A DNA stretch of 64,000 nt from Dallia pectoralis (lineage: Eukaryota > Chordata > Actinopteri > Esociformes > Umbridae), in NCBI GenBank assembly GCA_029465975.1, contig CM055755.1, positions 6,762,927-6,826,926 on the forward strand. The letters are read 5' to 3'. Shown in pieces: positions 1 through 13,151 of this stretch. The translations under genes were made by a program, and so were the position numbers. Below the pieces are notes generated by a model. It was not told where the DNA came from, ran no database searches, and saw only the letters and a list, made by a program, of their open reading frames with translations. The first letter of the stretch is position 1. Every line of letters starts with the position of its first letter.

Positions 1-696
1 AATCATTTCTCCATCTTGTCTTCTTCAGGTCTCCTTCATCATGCCATCTCATCCTTCTGTGACCCCTGACTCATCCTTCTGTGACCCCTGTCTCAACCTG
101 CTTCAGCGAGGTCAAGCCCACAGTCTACAGCTCACTGGTCATTCTTTACTGCTTCACGCGAAAAACACACTTCAACCGTCACAAGATTAATCCTCTCAGG
201 GATCAACATTCAGCAGCAGCTCACCAACGGAGGCCCAATCCAGAAACCCGTTTGGTAGCACATTAAAACACGCCAGGGCATACTTACTGACTTAGACCAG
301 ATAAAAACGGGGGAACTCGCCAGCTCTGGTTTTTTTATGAGTCATAAAAGCGGCTTTGTAAACAGACGCAGACGTCATAAGGACCGCAAAGTTTACTTAT
401 ACGAACTTCACTTCCTTCAGTTGCACAATAGGAGAATATGAAGAAAAGAACAAACGGGCAAGTGAAAGAGCCGCGGACAAAAACGCCTGAATTAAAAGCA
501 TTAACCCTGTGGAAGGAGCGGGGAAACCTGTCCTTCCAGGGCCTTTCTGGGAGAACCGTAAACAATAGAGGGACAAAAAGCAAACGGATGATATGGATCC
601 ACATTGACCAATGGCCTGACAAAGGGAGTTTGTTCAGATGTGCTTTACTGGCAATGACTGAATGCATTCACAAAGCACAGCGGAGGTTGTGGCCGG

Positions 697-776
697 GGGG
701 ATTTGTGGAGGTGGGGCCAGGGGAGGGGGTTTGTGGAGGTGGGGGCAGGGGAGGGGGTTTGTGGAGGTGGGGGCAG
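697..776. repeat. G-rich minisatellite, about 35-bp unit, 2-3 copies
   Basis: The phrase tttgtggaggtgggg recurs about every 35 bases with a GGGGAGGGGG run between copies. The G-runs could form a G-quadruplex on the plus strand. The open frames seen here are low-complexity glycine/tryptophan and are not credible proteins. Confidence 0.75.
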
Positions 777-1657
777 CTCAAAGGGCTTGGGTGGAACCGG
801 AGAGGGGGGTGAAAGGGAGAAATAGGAACAGAATGGGAGGCAGTGATTGAATGCGTGAAGAGAAAAGTGTACAGAATGGGTTGATGAAACAGCTGGAAAA
901 CAGTTTAATGTGCATATATAAGCCAAAGGTCAAAGCCGTACGACTTTAACGCTTACATTGACTTGGGAGCATTCATAGGGCCTCGCTCCATCTGACATTC
1001 CTTTGCAAATCAGTCATCTTTTTCCGGGGGAATTTGTTCGGTTGATGAATGCGATCCCAAGGAATAGTGACTGCTGCCTCGACGGGGGCTAACGAGGATC
1101 TGAATACTCACTGTTCATGTAGATTTCTGCTTCCGAATGACTTAGAGACCAACTAGGCTTTTTGCTGTGTCGTATTGGGCACTTCTAAACTGTGTTTTCC
1201 TGAACTGTGCTGCAGCTATGTTAAATCTGTGTTGTGCTGCTCTGCTAAAGCTGTATGGTACTTTACTCTAAAGTAATGAACATATTGCACAGTAAGTGTA
1301 GAATGATATAGTAGATTATGGTGACTGAAGTTATGAGCTCGTCATTATCATACATAAATGAGAGTCGGAAACAATCTCAACAACAGCAACCAATTAAAAA
1401 CAACCTTTTGTAACCACCTGAAACAGACCTTTTCCTCCCGACCTGCCATGTGGTCCAGAAACTCAGACCAGGTCTGGACAGTGTCTGGGGTCAAGGGTCA
1501 AGGCCCTCCACCAGAACCTCCAATAAGGGCACATCCTGTCCAAAGAGGAAGCTGGGGAAGCTTCCCTAACCCTCAGAGGTGGGGCGGGGGTGCAGGTCAA
1601 GGGTCAGGGCAACTCTCAGGTTTCAAAGCCAGCTAGAGGCAGGCGGGTGAAAGGTGA

Positions 1658-1776
1658 GGGGGGTCCTTCCCTTCTGAAGGGTGAGCTCTGGCGAAGGGGG
1701 GTCCTTCCCTTCTGAGGGGTGAGCTCTGGTTAAAGGGGGGGGGTCCTTCCCTTCTTAGGGGTGAGCTCTGGTTAAG
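1658..1776. repeat. Short tandem repeat, about 40-bp unit, 3 copies
   Basis: Three copies share the core tccttcccttct followed by ggggtgagctctgg, separated by G-runs of different length. Slippage in the G-runs explains the length differences. Confidence 0.8.
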
Positions 1777-2496
1777 GCCGCTGTGTCTTTGTGAAGCAAG
1801 GCACGGCGGTGGGTGTGCTCACTAATGACTTCCGCAATTAAACACTAAAAGTGGAAGCGATTACCTTGTCCACTTGAAGAGGGCAATGACGGCCGCATGG
1901 ACCCAATCACCTCGTCCGTCTCTGAGAGCTCGCTTCCCAGCATGCAACGCAGGCACCGGGGTTTAACTCTGCGATTGAAGTTGGTCGCCCAGCGATCAAT
2001 CACTCCGGGTCAGGGCGCCCCTCCTATTGACCTCAGTGGACAAATAAAGTCACTGTGTGGGACCCGCTGTCCGGACCCAAAGACCCACAAAGTTTGGGAA
2101 GTGTTTAAAGTGGGGATAATGAGTCAATGGACTGTTAGCTCAGGGGGGAGGGGAGAGGGAGAGGGGGAGAGGGGGGAGTTAGAGGTACGTCGTTAAATAA
2201 AGCCTTTGTGTTATCAGAATCAGAATTGCTAAGTAAGTGCATTTATACAATTGATCACACTGTGTAGTGTTGGAATGCTGGGAGTTAAATTATTGTTTAA
2301 AATGCATGAGAGTACAAGAGTGAGGGGAGAGGGGGGGAGGATAGAAATAGAGAGAATATAACATGAGAGAGAGAGGAAAGGAAGGCTATAGAGAGAGAGA
2401 GAGAGGAGAACAGGAGAGAGATAATAAACACTGAGCAGGAGAGAGAGGAGTCTGGAGGATGAGGAAGTGAATGACAAAAATCAAAAGAATTCAAGT

Positions 2497-2630
2497 TTTT
2501 CCTAGACGCTGTGTATCAACATGTTGCTGCGTGCTCTGTCCGGGTTAAGTCTGTGTGTTTGTAGAAGCGCTTTGTGACAACTGTCGTTGTAAAAAGGACT
2601 TAATAAAATACAGTTGAATGATCGATTGAA
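2497..2630 (+). mobile_element. Diverged copy of a GATT-tailed interspersed repeat
   Basis: The segment runs from tttttcctag through cgctttgtgacaactg and gtaaaaaggactt to a degenerate GATT-type tail. The same ordered blocks occur at 47570-47732. I recognise the block order (a tttttcctag box, a cactttgtgacaac box, a taaaaagggctttataaata box and a GATT tail) as a very common teleost repeat. I cannot assign it to a named SINE or MITE family. This copy is more decayed than the second one and appears truncated at its 5' end. Confidence 0.65.
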
Positions 2631-4334
2631 GGACAGAGGGCTGCCGTGAACGAGAGGTAACCCCACCAGTTCCACGGCGGTAAAGCCAGCGGAGATGGTC
2701 AGAGGGCCTGTACAGTTACTGCATTGTGCTCCGACAAGGGTAGCACTTCTGCCGACGATCTCTCGGAGACAAATAAAGCCTCGCGCTAAACGTGGTGGAA
2801 TGAAGAAGACGTGCTGCAAATAAAAGGACACAGTTACGTAACCCTCCCTGTCACTCACCACAGCGGGGGTCGGCCATGCTCCTCGTCTCCACTCCTCGTG
2901 TCTTTATACAGAGGACAATAGAAACTGTGCTGGCTGATGGACGGCCCCGAGCGTCGCCCCCGGCGACAACAAGTCCCGGGACCATAGGTGCAGAATAAAT
3001 ATAGACCGCTGCTCACTGTTGACAGGCCATGTACAGTTGTCGGGTCTTTATTTAAAGTGTATTTCTATTTTCACATGACAGACGTAACCTAACATAATAA
3101 AACAAGACGAGTCAAACGACATAATGGGAAACGGTGGAGGGGTATTCGGAGGGCAGTAGGATTCCAGCCCTGACAGAGCCCATCGGATCAGAACAACAGG
3201 AGTAGCCCGGAGAGGGGATGGTAGAGTCACCGTCGGGCTTCACCAGACATCTGGCAGGTCATATTGTGTGAGCTCTCAACAGCCCAAGTTAAAATATCTT
3301 CATTTGATCAAGATGTTACAGAATTTATAATTCCAATGTCCTGTTGCTGATTGTTTTCCATTCTGTAGAAAACTGGCGCGAATGAACATTTCATATCAGC
3401 CGAATCCTGGTCTAAGGTCAGTGGTTTTTAACAAACATTGCTCCAGCTGTTATTGGGAGCATGTGGTTGATCTAGCACGCACACATCCTGTATCGCAACT
3501 GCTTTTCTGAGCGGACGACGTGACGTTCCACAGCAGACGTGTGTAGGACACAGAGATGTTCATAAGTCTCTGAGCTCGAGCCCAAGTCAAGTCTCAAGTC
3601 TCTGAGCTCGAGTCCAAGTCAAGTCTCAAGTCTAGTAGCTAGAGTCCAGGTCAAGTCTCAAGTCTCTGAGCTCGAGTCCAAGTCAAGTCTCGTCACTGAG
3701 CAAGAGTCAATGTCAAGTCTCGTCACTGAGCAAGAGTCAATGTCAAGTCTCGTCTTTGAGCTCGAGTCCAAGTCAAGTTTCCTTCTTGTGGTAATAATGA
3801 TGGTTATGTCGCCTGTTGCGTTCAATCCAGGGTGCTTATAACACTGCATAGCCAGACTCGAGTCCCCATCTCAGGTAGGTCATAAGGAAGTGTTCTAAAT
3901 GAGGGACTGCTTTCAAGCGTCTGTCACTCAGTATCTAATAGTCACTCCCTCGTGTGTATGCAAACCGGGACTTGCCAACCAAATCGCACACAAACATCTT
4001 TGTTCACTGTTTGCACGGGGGATTGATTCAATTACATCCCTCTGCGAGCACGACTACGATGAGTCATGGGAATACAGGTTGACCTTCTGTGTTGATACTA
4101 TTACTGACCAGATACCCGTTTAATGATTGGATCCATCTGTGTTCTCTCAGTAAATGCACACCAGCACAAACAGCCATTAGATAATCTCTTTCCGGGAGTG
4201 TGAGAAAGATTAGACTGGCGGTTGGTAAATGTTTGGCTTTCTTTGTTACGAACACAGCCAGGGTCACGGAAGATCTGATCAATAGTGAAACCTGGGAGGG
4301 GGGAGGGGAGGGACTGTGTAGGTAAGTGGGGGGT
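2631..4334. other. Non-coding stretch, no gene recognised
   Basis: Apart from the tandem repeat at 3565-3790, this stretch shows no splice-bordered exon and no protein similarity that I can recognise. Confidence 0.5.
3565..3790. repeat. Imperfect tandem repeat, about 30-bp unit, 7 copies
   Basis: Units combine tctgagctcgagtccaagt with caagtctc. Two middle units carry the variant cactgagcaagagtcaatg. The open frame on the minus strand is repeat translation, rich in D-S-C-S-V-T-R-L. Confidence 0.8.
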
Positions 4335-4645
4335 AGGAAGGACATTAAGGACAGTAGGTAGGACAGTAGGTGGGACAGTAGATAGGACAGTAGGTAGGAC
4401 AGTAGGTAGGACATTAAGTAGGACAGTAGGTAGGACAGTAGAATGGACAGTAGATAGGACAGTAGGTAGGACAGTAGATAGGACAGTAGGTAGGACAGTA
4501 GAATGGACAGTAGATAGGACAGTAGATAGGACAGTAGGTAGGACAGTAGGTAGGACAATAAGTAGGACATTGGGTAAGACAGTAGGTAGGACAGTAGGTA
4601 GGACAGTAGAATGGACATTAGATAGGACAGTAGGTAGGTATGAAG
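4335..4645. repeat. 12-bp minisatellite (aggacagtaggt type), about 25 copies
   Basis: The core ggacagtag is repeated with the variants ggacattaag, gaatggacagtag and gatag. The unit is a multiple of three, so long frames are open on both strands (T-V-G-R type on plus, L-L-S-Y type on minus). These are not credible genes. Confidence 0.9.
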
Positions 4646-4859
4646 AAAAGTAGGTAGTAGGATAGGTAGGAAAGAAGGAAAGTAAGTAAGAGGGCAGGTA
4701 GGTAAGTAGGTAGATGGGGGTGTTTGCACTGTGTAAAGGCAAACAAAGGAAGTAATTTGATCGCAGAAAGACCTGGAAATTACGCACGCATGCACACACA
4801 CACACAGGCGAAAACATTAGTAACATTTTCACCATACACACACATAGCTGTTTTAGTTA

Positions 4860-4865
4860 TTTATT
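4860..4865 (-). terminator. Candidate distal polyadenylation signal, rhou-like gene
   Basis: AATAAA on the minus strand, with GT-rich sequence 15-65 bases downstream, which is the usual arrangement of signal and downstream element. Confidence 0.3.
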
Positions 4866-5589
4866 GTTAGCATGTTCATTCTCAGTAGATATCATTTCTT
4901 CCTGATGGTCATAGGCTCCAAAATTACCCCGTACGAACATCACTAAACCTTTTAGAGAAGTGCCAGAGGAGCTTAGAGTACAAAATAGATTTACAAATAT
5001 AACAAAAAGAATGCTTATGTTTCTGAATACTGGTACAACGTCCAACTACACAGTTCAGGACATGATAGTATTCCAAAAAAAGCAGCTGTTGTGAAGGCAA
5101 AGTGCAGCCTTAATTATTATTAGGTCCTTGATATGAATACAATGTTAGGTGTCTGTTTCCATTGTTTTAAATGACTGTCTGCATATCGGATGGAACATTC
5201 CTCCCAGGGGTTTCCCTCGTTGTAAACGCCATCCACACTTATGTAACTTTAAAACAGAAATAAGCCTTTTACATGAATATTCATGTTTAGTCAACACATT
5301 TCAGGTGCCATTTACGATACGTTTCCATGTGAACGAGCTCTCCTCTCCAGATGATTGGCGGACAATCCTTAACTTAGATTCCTGTCGCAAGGCAGTTTCT
5401 ATTGGCCATTTGAACTGAGATATAGCAGAGGCATATTGGTATGCATCTGTCACATGATCTATTTTAAACCTCCTGGCATTTTCAGCTCAGTGCACAGTAG
5501 CATACACTTCAGATTCCCTCACATGTCCTCCCATTCACAGTAGACGAGCTATAGAAAGGCCACATTAACAGTCTCTAAAAAGGCACAAA

Positions 5590-5860
5590 CAGAGTGCATA
5601 TGCATCCAAACACACACACACACGAAAAGTGTAGGCATATGAATAAACACACATGGAGAGTGCATGCATGCGTGCAAACACACACACAAACACACAAACA
5701 CGGAGTGTATATGGATATGAATAAACACACATGGAGAGTGCATGCATGCAAACACACACACACACATACAGAGTGTGTAGGCATATAAACAAACAAACAT
5801 GAACTGTGCATGCATACGTACACACACACACACACAGCGTGCAAACGAACACACAAGCAC
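5590..5860. repeat. CA-rich imperfect repeat region
   Basis: Interrupted CA tracts are joined by recurring blocks containing aaacacacatggagagtgcatg and catatgaat, giving two longer units of about 80 bases. The cysteine/valine-rich open frames on the minus strand are translations of GT repeats. Confidence 0.7.
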
Positions 5861-8800
5861 ACGCAGTTACAGTGCACACATATTTACACAAACAGATGGT
5901 AAGCAGACTGACTGAAAGCTGGACCAAAATCAGAGGTCTTTTTACAGCCAGTCGCCCAGATGCTGTTCAAAGGCTGTGAGCCAGAGCAACTGACCCGGAA
6001 CCTGGGACTGTTAGAAGAGTTCCGTCAGCCCTGTCGAACGAGAAATTAAAGGCCATTCATCAACGGTCGTTAACAAACTAACGACCCTTGAGCTGAACTG
6101 ACCAGGACTGGTTCAACTTGTTTCCTCCCTCTATGGCGGTGTCCTTAATCGCCGAGCGACGAGACATGCGGCCGTGTGGCCAGTGAATGGTGTGATAAAA
6201 CCTGGCCTTCTGCTGTATCATAAACGTGCTACCAGGAAGATTACAGATTACAGCCGGGGTGCACTTGTGAAGTAGATGGTGTCAGGAAGAAAGTTTCAAG
6301 TGAAACCCAGCCTGCAGCAATGTGGAGTCCTACAATCAGGGCTGAGTCCCAAACACGTGCATCCTATTACATGTACGGAGGTAATACCAGTCCTAAAGGC
6401 AGTCTGCATAAACTGGACCACAGTAGGAGAAACCGCATGGGACAGGTTCTGCCCCTCGGCCTACAAGAGAAAGTCCCCGTTCTTACTAATCGTAATCCTA
6501 CAGGCAGATGTCAAAAGAGTCTGTTGGTAATTATGCGAGGCAAGATAAAACACAAACGTTAAGCCGTCCGAACGGATTACGGCGCGAGACCTTCTCGAGG
6601 AGTCAGAGTTCAGCCGTTACCTCAGCGGTTTTTCCGTAACGTGACATAACACCCGAGGGAAAAGGGCGGAAGGTTCGAATTCAAACGACCTGGGAACGGC
6701 AGGCGGTCACATGATAGCTTCCAGAAGGCACGCTCGCAAGTTCACATGTGTTGGGTCTCTCCAATACACAACACTTCAGAGGCACGTAAAAACGGACAAC
6801 TACACCCAATACTTCAACAACCTGACAGTGGCGTTTTAAAACATCTAGGGTGTTTAACCAGCTACTGAGATTCAGTGGGATGCCTCTGTAGAAAGCCAAA
6901 TTACATGTTATATTAAGATATTACAGCGACGTAAACGACTATCTTCGCTCCAGACGTACTGATTATGGTAATACTCTGGCTGGACACAACCGGTTCCAGT
7001 CACAAAATGGCCGCTGGACGAGAGACAAAAAGTGACAGGTTCCAGAGAAACTACTAGCACAGCTACAATGAACTTCTATCATGAATCATTATAATTAAAC
7101 CAGTGGCACTACGTCTAGCTCAGTTTCATACACACAGACTCACCAACTGCCACTCAGACACAACACACATCATTACAGTTTTGAAACAGGCTGTTGCCAT
7201 ATTATGCAATTTTCCTCTCATTGTCTCCACAGTAAAAGACTGCGGTGTGGAGAAAACCGTCTCTTCTTGATATTGTACATCAAGCCATTGATTTATCATA
7301 GAAAGCTGAAAGAAGTCCGTTTAGTTCTAATTGGGATCCAGTAATAATTAGGGGCATGTTCGCATATAGCATTCTCCACCATTTACCTTACCCACAGCGT
7401 ATCAACAGATTTAAAAATGAATTTTATTCATGTAGCACCTGTGATTTTTTACACAGTGTGAAAGGGGGCTTTTTCTGTTACATTGAAACAAAACACTGCA
7501 AATGTGTGTTAGGAATTCACATTTATTTTGTTCTTTGTTGCTTTAAAGAAACCCAATCAGACAGCAGGTAAAACACGTCTCATTCTCTACCATTTAGTGT
7601 GTTCAGGTCAGATCTCCGTACAACAAATCCCTCTGATAGTAATGACAAACACCAAACATCATTATACAAATACGAGAGCCATTTCTCCTATTCGTTTGGT
7701 GATCTGATCAGCGGCCATGTGTTTGACGGAAGAAAACAAATAATCTGACAGACAGGCTTCTGAAAAATGAGAAGCAAATACAAACGGTTTCTTTGGCAAT
7801 AAACCTTGTTATAACAAGGCTATTGGAGAAGGAAAGCGGATGAACTACGTATCTGGGCAAACTGTAAAAGCGACGCTACTGAAAACTACAGAAGGGTGAA
7901 CATCTAAAGAGTCAAGGTTCAGTTTTCATCGAATCAGAAATAGACATTGGACCAACCACACACACAGCACATGCCTATGGGCCATTGCATGGCATCATTG
8001 GCACAAGTCCAACAACCTGTTAGAGTTTGTCTAATTAGTGCAAGTTGCCGTGGCGAAGCTCAATCACCCCGTGTTCCTCAATCTAATCTCGTTGCTCCGG
8101 CAACGTGAAACAATCCAATCAGCAGCCCAGAGATTGTCATCAGCTGAACATTTGAAGTCAAGCGGCTACTGGACGGGAATTTCAAAGCTTGTGACGTTCA
8201 GAGTTCTCCAGTTAAAGTACCGTGCTGAGGGGAGGTCAAAGAGTGTATATTGTCTACCCATTAACTTGTATTGATGACTTTGCTGAACTCTCCGCTGTCT
8301 GGGGAGCACTGCCTTTTGCTGTGGTCTGCTAAGCAACAGCAGCTGCATCAACAGACACTTAAAATGTAGCAATGCAAGAGAGACTACCTGCGATGTCGAC
8401 CTCTGTCATGTGGTTAAACTCACCCGCACAACCGGCTTAACCCTCCAACCTCTAGCCGAATGGCTGTGAAAGTATGGACTCCAACAGGGGCCCAGTACCA
8501 GGGGCCAAGGACCAACTGTTGTCAGTGGAACACTGCATGTTAATGTAACTTACGTTGTTGCATTTAGCTTTATTTGGGGTAAACTCTGTGTTAGATATCA
8601 AATGGTTCAGCAGTCTGTTTTTTCCAGAGTGAGATCTATTTGGCTCATCAGTAATTACATCGAATACATTAACGAGAACAGGTTATTAGAATAAGAAACA
8701 CCAACAGTATGAGGCACATCATTTAAGAATATTTGGATAAAAACAACTGGTGTATCAGGCCATTTCACCTAAGGGAATATAAGAGTATATTAAAAAATCA

Positions 8801-9159
8801 ACCCCTCCACTCCACCCTTACCCAAACAATTAATTCATTAGTTTGTCCTTTATACAGTCAATCATGTTAAGGGCATAGATCCTGGATGATATTTGATAAC
8901 AGCCTGCCGAGAGGTTTAAGTTCAGATTAGCTCATGCAGGCAGGGAGTGGCTGGAGCTGAGTCCTGTCAGTCACTTCGCAATCAACCAATCAGGAGAGCC
9001 CTCTCATCCCCACAGTCCCGAGTCAACACCCTCCCTCCAGTAAAAAGGTGGATTCTTTATGCTGTAAAATATGAGATCCATGGAGAAACTTTAAGCCGGA
9101 AATTCCTTAAATCCATATGTACGCTTCTAGTCCCAGTTCCAACGTCCATCTCCGCTTCC

Positions 9160-12100
9160 CTACTGAATACAGACATACTTCTTCCACCACGACTTGGACA
9201 GCATCTTCATCTTATCGGCCGTGCTGCGTACTTTCCTCTCCCTCCGCGCCCTCCTGTCGGCTTGTCTCAAACCCACGGCGATGGCGGCGTCGAACACCTC
9301 TTTCAGATTCTTCTGGGTGAGCGCCGAACACTCCACGTATGCCACGGCGCCCACCTTTTCCGCCAGAGCGCGGGCGTCCACCTCCGCCACGGGCTTCTCC
9401 CGCCGGCGCGCCAACTCGATTAGCACCTTGACGTCCTCGCGCAGGTCACACTGGGTGCCCACCAGCAGCATGGGCGCCAGTGGGCAACGCCGGCGGATCT
9501 CCGGGACCCACTTCTCCCAAACGTTCTGGAAAGACGCCGGGCTGACCACACTGAAGCAGAGGAGAAGGGCGTCGGTGCGGGAATAGCAGAAGTGCCGGAG
9601 CTTGTCAAATTCATCCTGGAGGGAGGGAGGAAGAGAGGGGTGGTTATTAATAGTTTGATGTAAACATTGATATAAAGCTGTGCAGAAAGGGAAAAAGGAA
9701 GGCAGAGGAGTGGTTGAATATTGTTGTCGTAATATGCAACTATACTCCAAAACACTGTTTCAAAAAGTCTATAAAAGACAGGCAGGTGGAATGATACGTT
9801 TAGCACGCTGTGATGCAGTTCACATCCTGGTTCCATAAGTGGTCCATACGCACTAACCTGTGTCTATGGATCATTTCCTGGTTCCATAAGTGGCCCCTCC
9901 GCACTAACCTGTGTCTATGGATCATTTCCTGGTTCCATAAGTGGTCCCTACGCACTAACCTGTGTCTATGGATCACTTCCTGGTTCCATAAGTGGTCCCT
10001 ACGCACTAACTTGTGTCTGTGGATCACTTCCTGGTTCCATAAGTGGTCCATACGCACTAACCTGTGTCTATGGATCACTTCCTGGTTCCACAAGTGGTCC
10101 ATACGCACTAACCTGTGTCTATGGATCACTTCCTGGTTCCATAAGTGGTCCATACGCACTAACCTGTGTCTATGGATCACTTCCTGGTTCCACAAGTGGT
10201 CCATACGCACTAACCTGTGTCTATGGATCACTTCCTGGTTCCATAAGTGGTCCCTCCGCACTAACCTGTGTCTATGGATCACTTCCTGGTTCCATAAGTG
10301 GTCCATACGCACTAACCTGTGTCTATGGATCACTTCCTGGTTCCATAAGTGGTCCATACGCACTAACCTGTGTGTCTATGGATCACTTCCTGGTTCCATA
10401 AGTGGTCCATACGCACTAACCTGTGTCTATGCATAACGAGTGTTAACGGCAATGCCATGAAAGCCTCCGTAATGAGTCAGAGACGGTTTATGTGGAGCAG
10501 TGCATGACTATCCCATAGATCAACATCCTCTTGAATATTCCACTTATCTCCCGAATGAACATGGAGCCAGAGGGCTTTGGGTTAATGTGGGCCTCCTACA
10601 TCCTTAAGTAAGCAGATTAGATCAATCTGTTTCTTTAACCAACTCGCTTCCGAGAGAGACCCGACACATCCCTCTCTTTTTAGCATCTCTGTTTTGCCAG
10701 AAACCTGTATTAAGTATTTTATATGTCAAATGCACATAATAGCATAGCATCTTTCTATACAATGAAATTCTTGTGACATGGCACATGGCATCTACGCAGT
10801 GATAATTTAAGAAACTCATATAATTTTAAATAAAGCAACAATAATATGAAAAGTATACATAAAATAAACAGAAATACAAATTGTAGAAAGTATAGAAACC
10901 TGACACATCCATCTCTCTCTGTCTGTTTAACCGGCTCTGACCTGCCATTAACCTGACACATCTCTCTCTCTCTTCAACCATCTCCGGCCTGCCTTGCGGT
11001 GCGTGTCCAGACTTAGTAGTATCTTTTTAACTATAATAACTCTTTTTAATGTCTGGATTTAAGGCAAACACATTTACTTTTTAGTCACCGTGCTGAAATG
11101 TCAGTGACAATTGTCATATAGTTTATATCTAGAAACTTAGAAATCATATTTCTTAGTCATGCATTTTGAAATGTTGCTCAAGACTCAGTAACATTGTTCC
11201 ATGACTGTGTTTGACCGCCGGTTAAGTGATATGGTTTTTCTGCAGGACAATCCCAGTGGAGGAGTACAGTATGTGTGTGTCTACTGTATCTGTCGGTATT
11301 CACCCCTGTCTGTCTTGAGGTGGCGCCGAGAGCGGTGGGATTTAAAAGCTGTGTACAAAGTGGGCTGATCCATGTTGTAACCTTAAGACAAGTCTGTGGA
11401 GATCACAGCGGTGCATGCTGGGAGGTGCTGGGGCGTTTGTCCCATGGTTCTGAACACTCAATCAAACATGCAGACAGGAAAGCGTACTGCCAGGGCATGA
11501 TGGCGCTGATAAATATATGACGGGTTGCATCTTGCTATTAGTGCGTGGTTACCACACTATCCGTGTCTAAATAGGAAACACCAGGGCTTTTACGGTATGT
11601 ATCAAACTCATGTTCAAAACGGGGAGCTCAGGGCCACAACTGTTACAGCAACACTGCCTGGCTATTCATGTAGAAATTCAGAGAGTGAGACAGAGTGAGA
11701 CAGAGTGAGACAGAGTGAGACAGAGTGAGACAGAGTGAGACAGAGTGAGGGAGAGAGAGAGAAAAGGACAACATGAGGAATGATCTCCCTCCTACATATG
11801 GGTTAGCAGATAATGTGGCAGCACCTCAAACCTGTTGGTCATAATAAGAACATGGTGTTCTTTCTCCTTCCCTGACTAAACCCTCCCCCCTGTAGGCTAT
11901 GCCAATGGATTGTCCCACTCTATATAATGTGGCAGCAGATCTGGGTAGTAGGAAATCTCTTTAGGGGGTGTTAAGACACATTCTCAAGGGACCAGGCCAG
12001 CTACACAGCTGCCCCAGAACACTGGATGAGCCTGGGAAAGAAGCACTGTGCCCCCAGAATGGAGCCAACAAAGTCATATGGCCAGGCAGAGGGTGGTCAT

Positions 12101-13116
12101 ATGACCAGTTGGAGGGCGGTCATATGACCAGGTGGAGGGCGGTCATATGGCCAGGCAGAGGGTGGTCATATGACCAGGTGGAGGGCGGTCATATGACCAG
12201 GTGGAGGGCGGTCATATGGCCAGGCAGAGGGTGGTCATATGACCAGGTGGAGGGCGGTCATATGGCCAGGCAGAGGGTGGTCATATGACCAGGTGGAGGG
12301 CGGAGACACCGAACGAGGCACATTCAGTGTTCTTCTGCTGTGTGGATGTGAAGATGGGGTTCTCACCTGTCCTGCAGTATCACACAGACGTAGTCTCACA
12401 GGATGTCCATCTACCTGCACCACCGCTGTAAAAAAGACGGGAGACAGAAATCGAATTAGAGCGACTGAATGTGTTCAGCGAGCTGCTGTCAACAAAGCTA
12501 GTTGGTCTGCACCTAGAATGCTTCACCACTGTTTGAAACAAACACAAAGAAAGGCATGTAAACACACACAGACAGACAAATGCACAAACAGACAGAGACA
12601 CACACAGAGAAACACACAGACAGACAATCATACAGACAAACATACAGACACACAGATCAGTCAGTCTTGCAGAATGCTCTTCAGGACAAACAAATGTAGG
12701 CCGACTTGCTCCCTGGACACAATGCCCAGACCCCAGCCTCACCCAGAGTGACTGCCTTGTCCGGTTACAGTAAAGACCATAACCCTCTGTTGTAAAACAC
12801 ATGTCTGTTCCTTTAAGCATGTGCCAAGTTGTCCACAGAGCAAAAAAAAGATATGTTTGGGAAGTACCTTTCCCGGCATTAACCCACACCAGATTGCATT
12901 TCACTAGTAGTTTCATTACAGGCTGTGTTTCATAAGAGCCCAATATGGCCCGGGTGATGAAGGCGTTTGCAATGCCCGGGGTATACACACCACCTGATCA
13001 AAGAGCGGCTGGGACTAGACTGCCCCCGTCGAACCCGCGCCTTGTGCAATCATTCCCAAATCCCTGACATATGATCAGCTTTCATTGTACGTCGGTTCGT
13101 AAACTCTTTATTCTCT

Positions 13117-13151
<35 letters not shown>

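Larger units (their letters stand above)
1..2496. other. Intergenic DNA at the left edge, no gene recognised
   Basis: No open frame here resembles a known protein, and none joins to another by good splice sites. The stretch holds two short G-rich tandem repeats, listed separately, and a purine-rich GA tract at about 2330-2440. It could be distal flank or 3' UTR of a gene outside the window; nothing in the sequence decides this. Confidence 0.5.
4860..9159 (-). other. Probable 3' UTR of the rhou-like gene
   Basis: The stretch downstream of the rhou-like stop codon (minus strand) has no other gene signal and is mostly unique AT-rich sequence. Minus-strand AATAAA signals lie at 8574-8569 and 4865-4860. 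The distal one is followed by a GT-rich tract on the minus strand (4847-4796), as expected of a cleavage site. Mammalian RHOU transcripts are known for long 3' UTRs. The boundary is inference; a short UTR ending near 8550 is equally possible. Confidence 0.35.

Noticed and set aside
438..926. Overlapping frames on both strands near 0.4-0.9 kb
   Set aside because: They depend on the G-rich repeat and have low-complexity Gly or Pro content.
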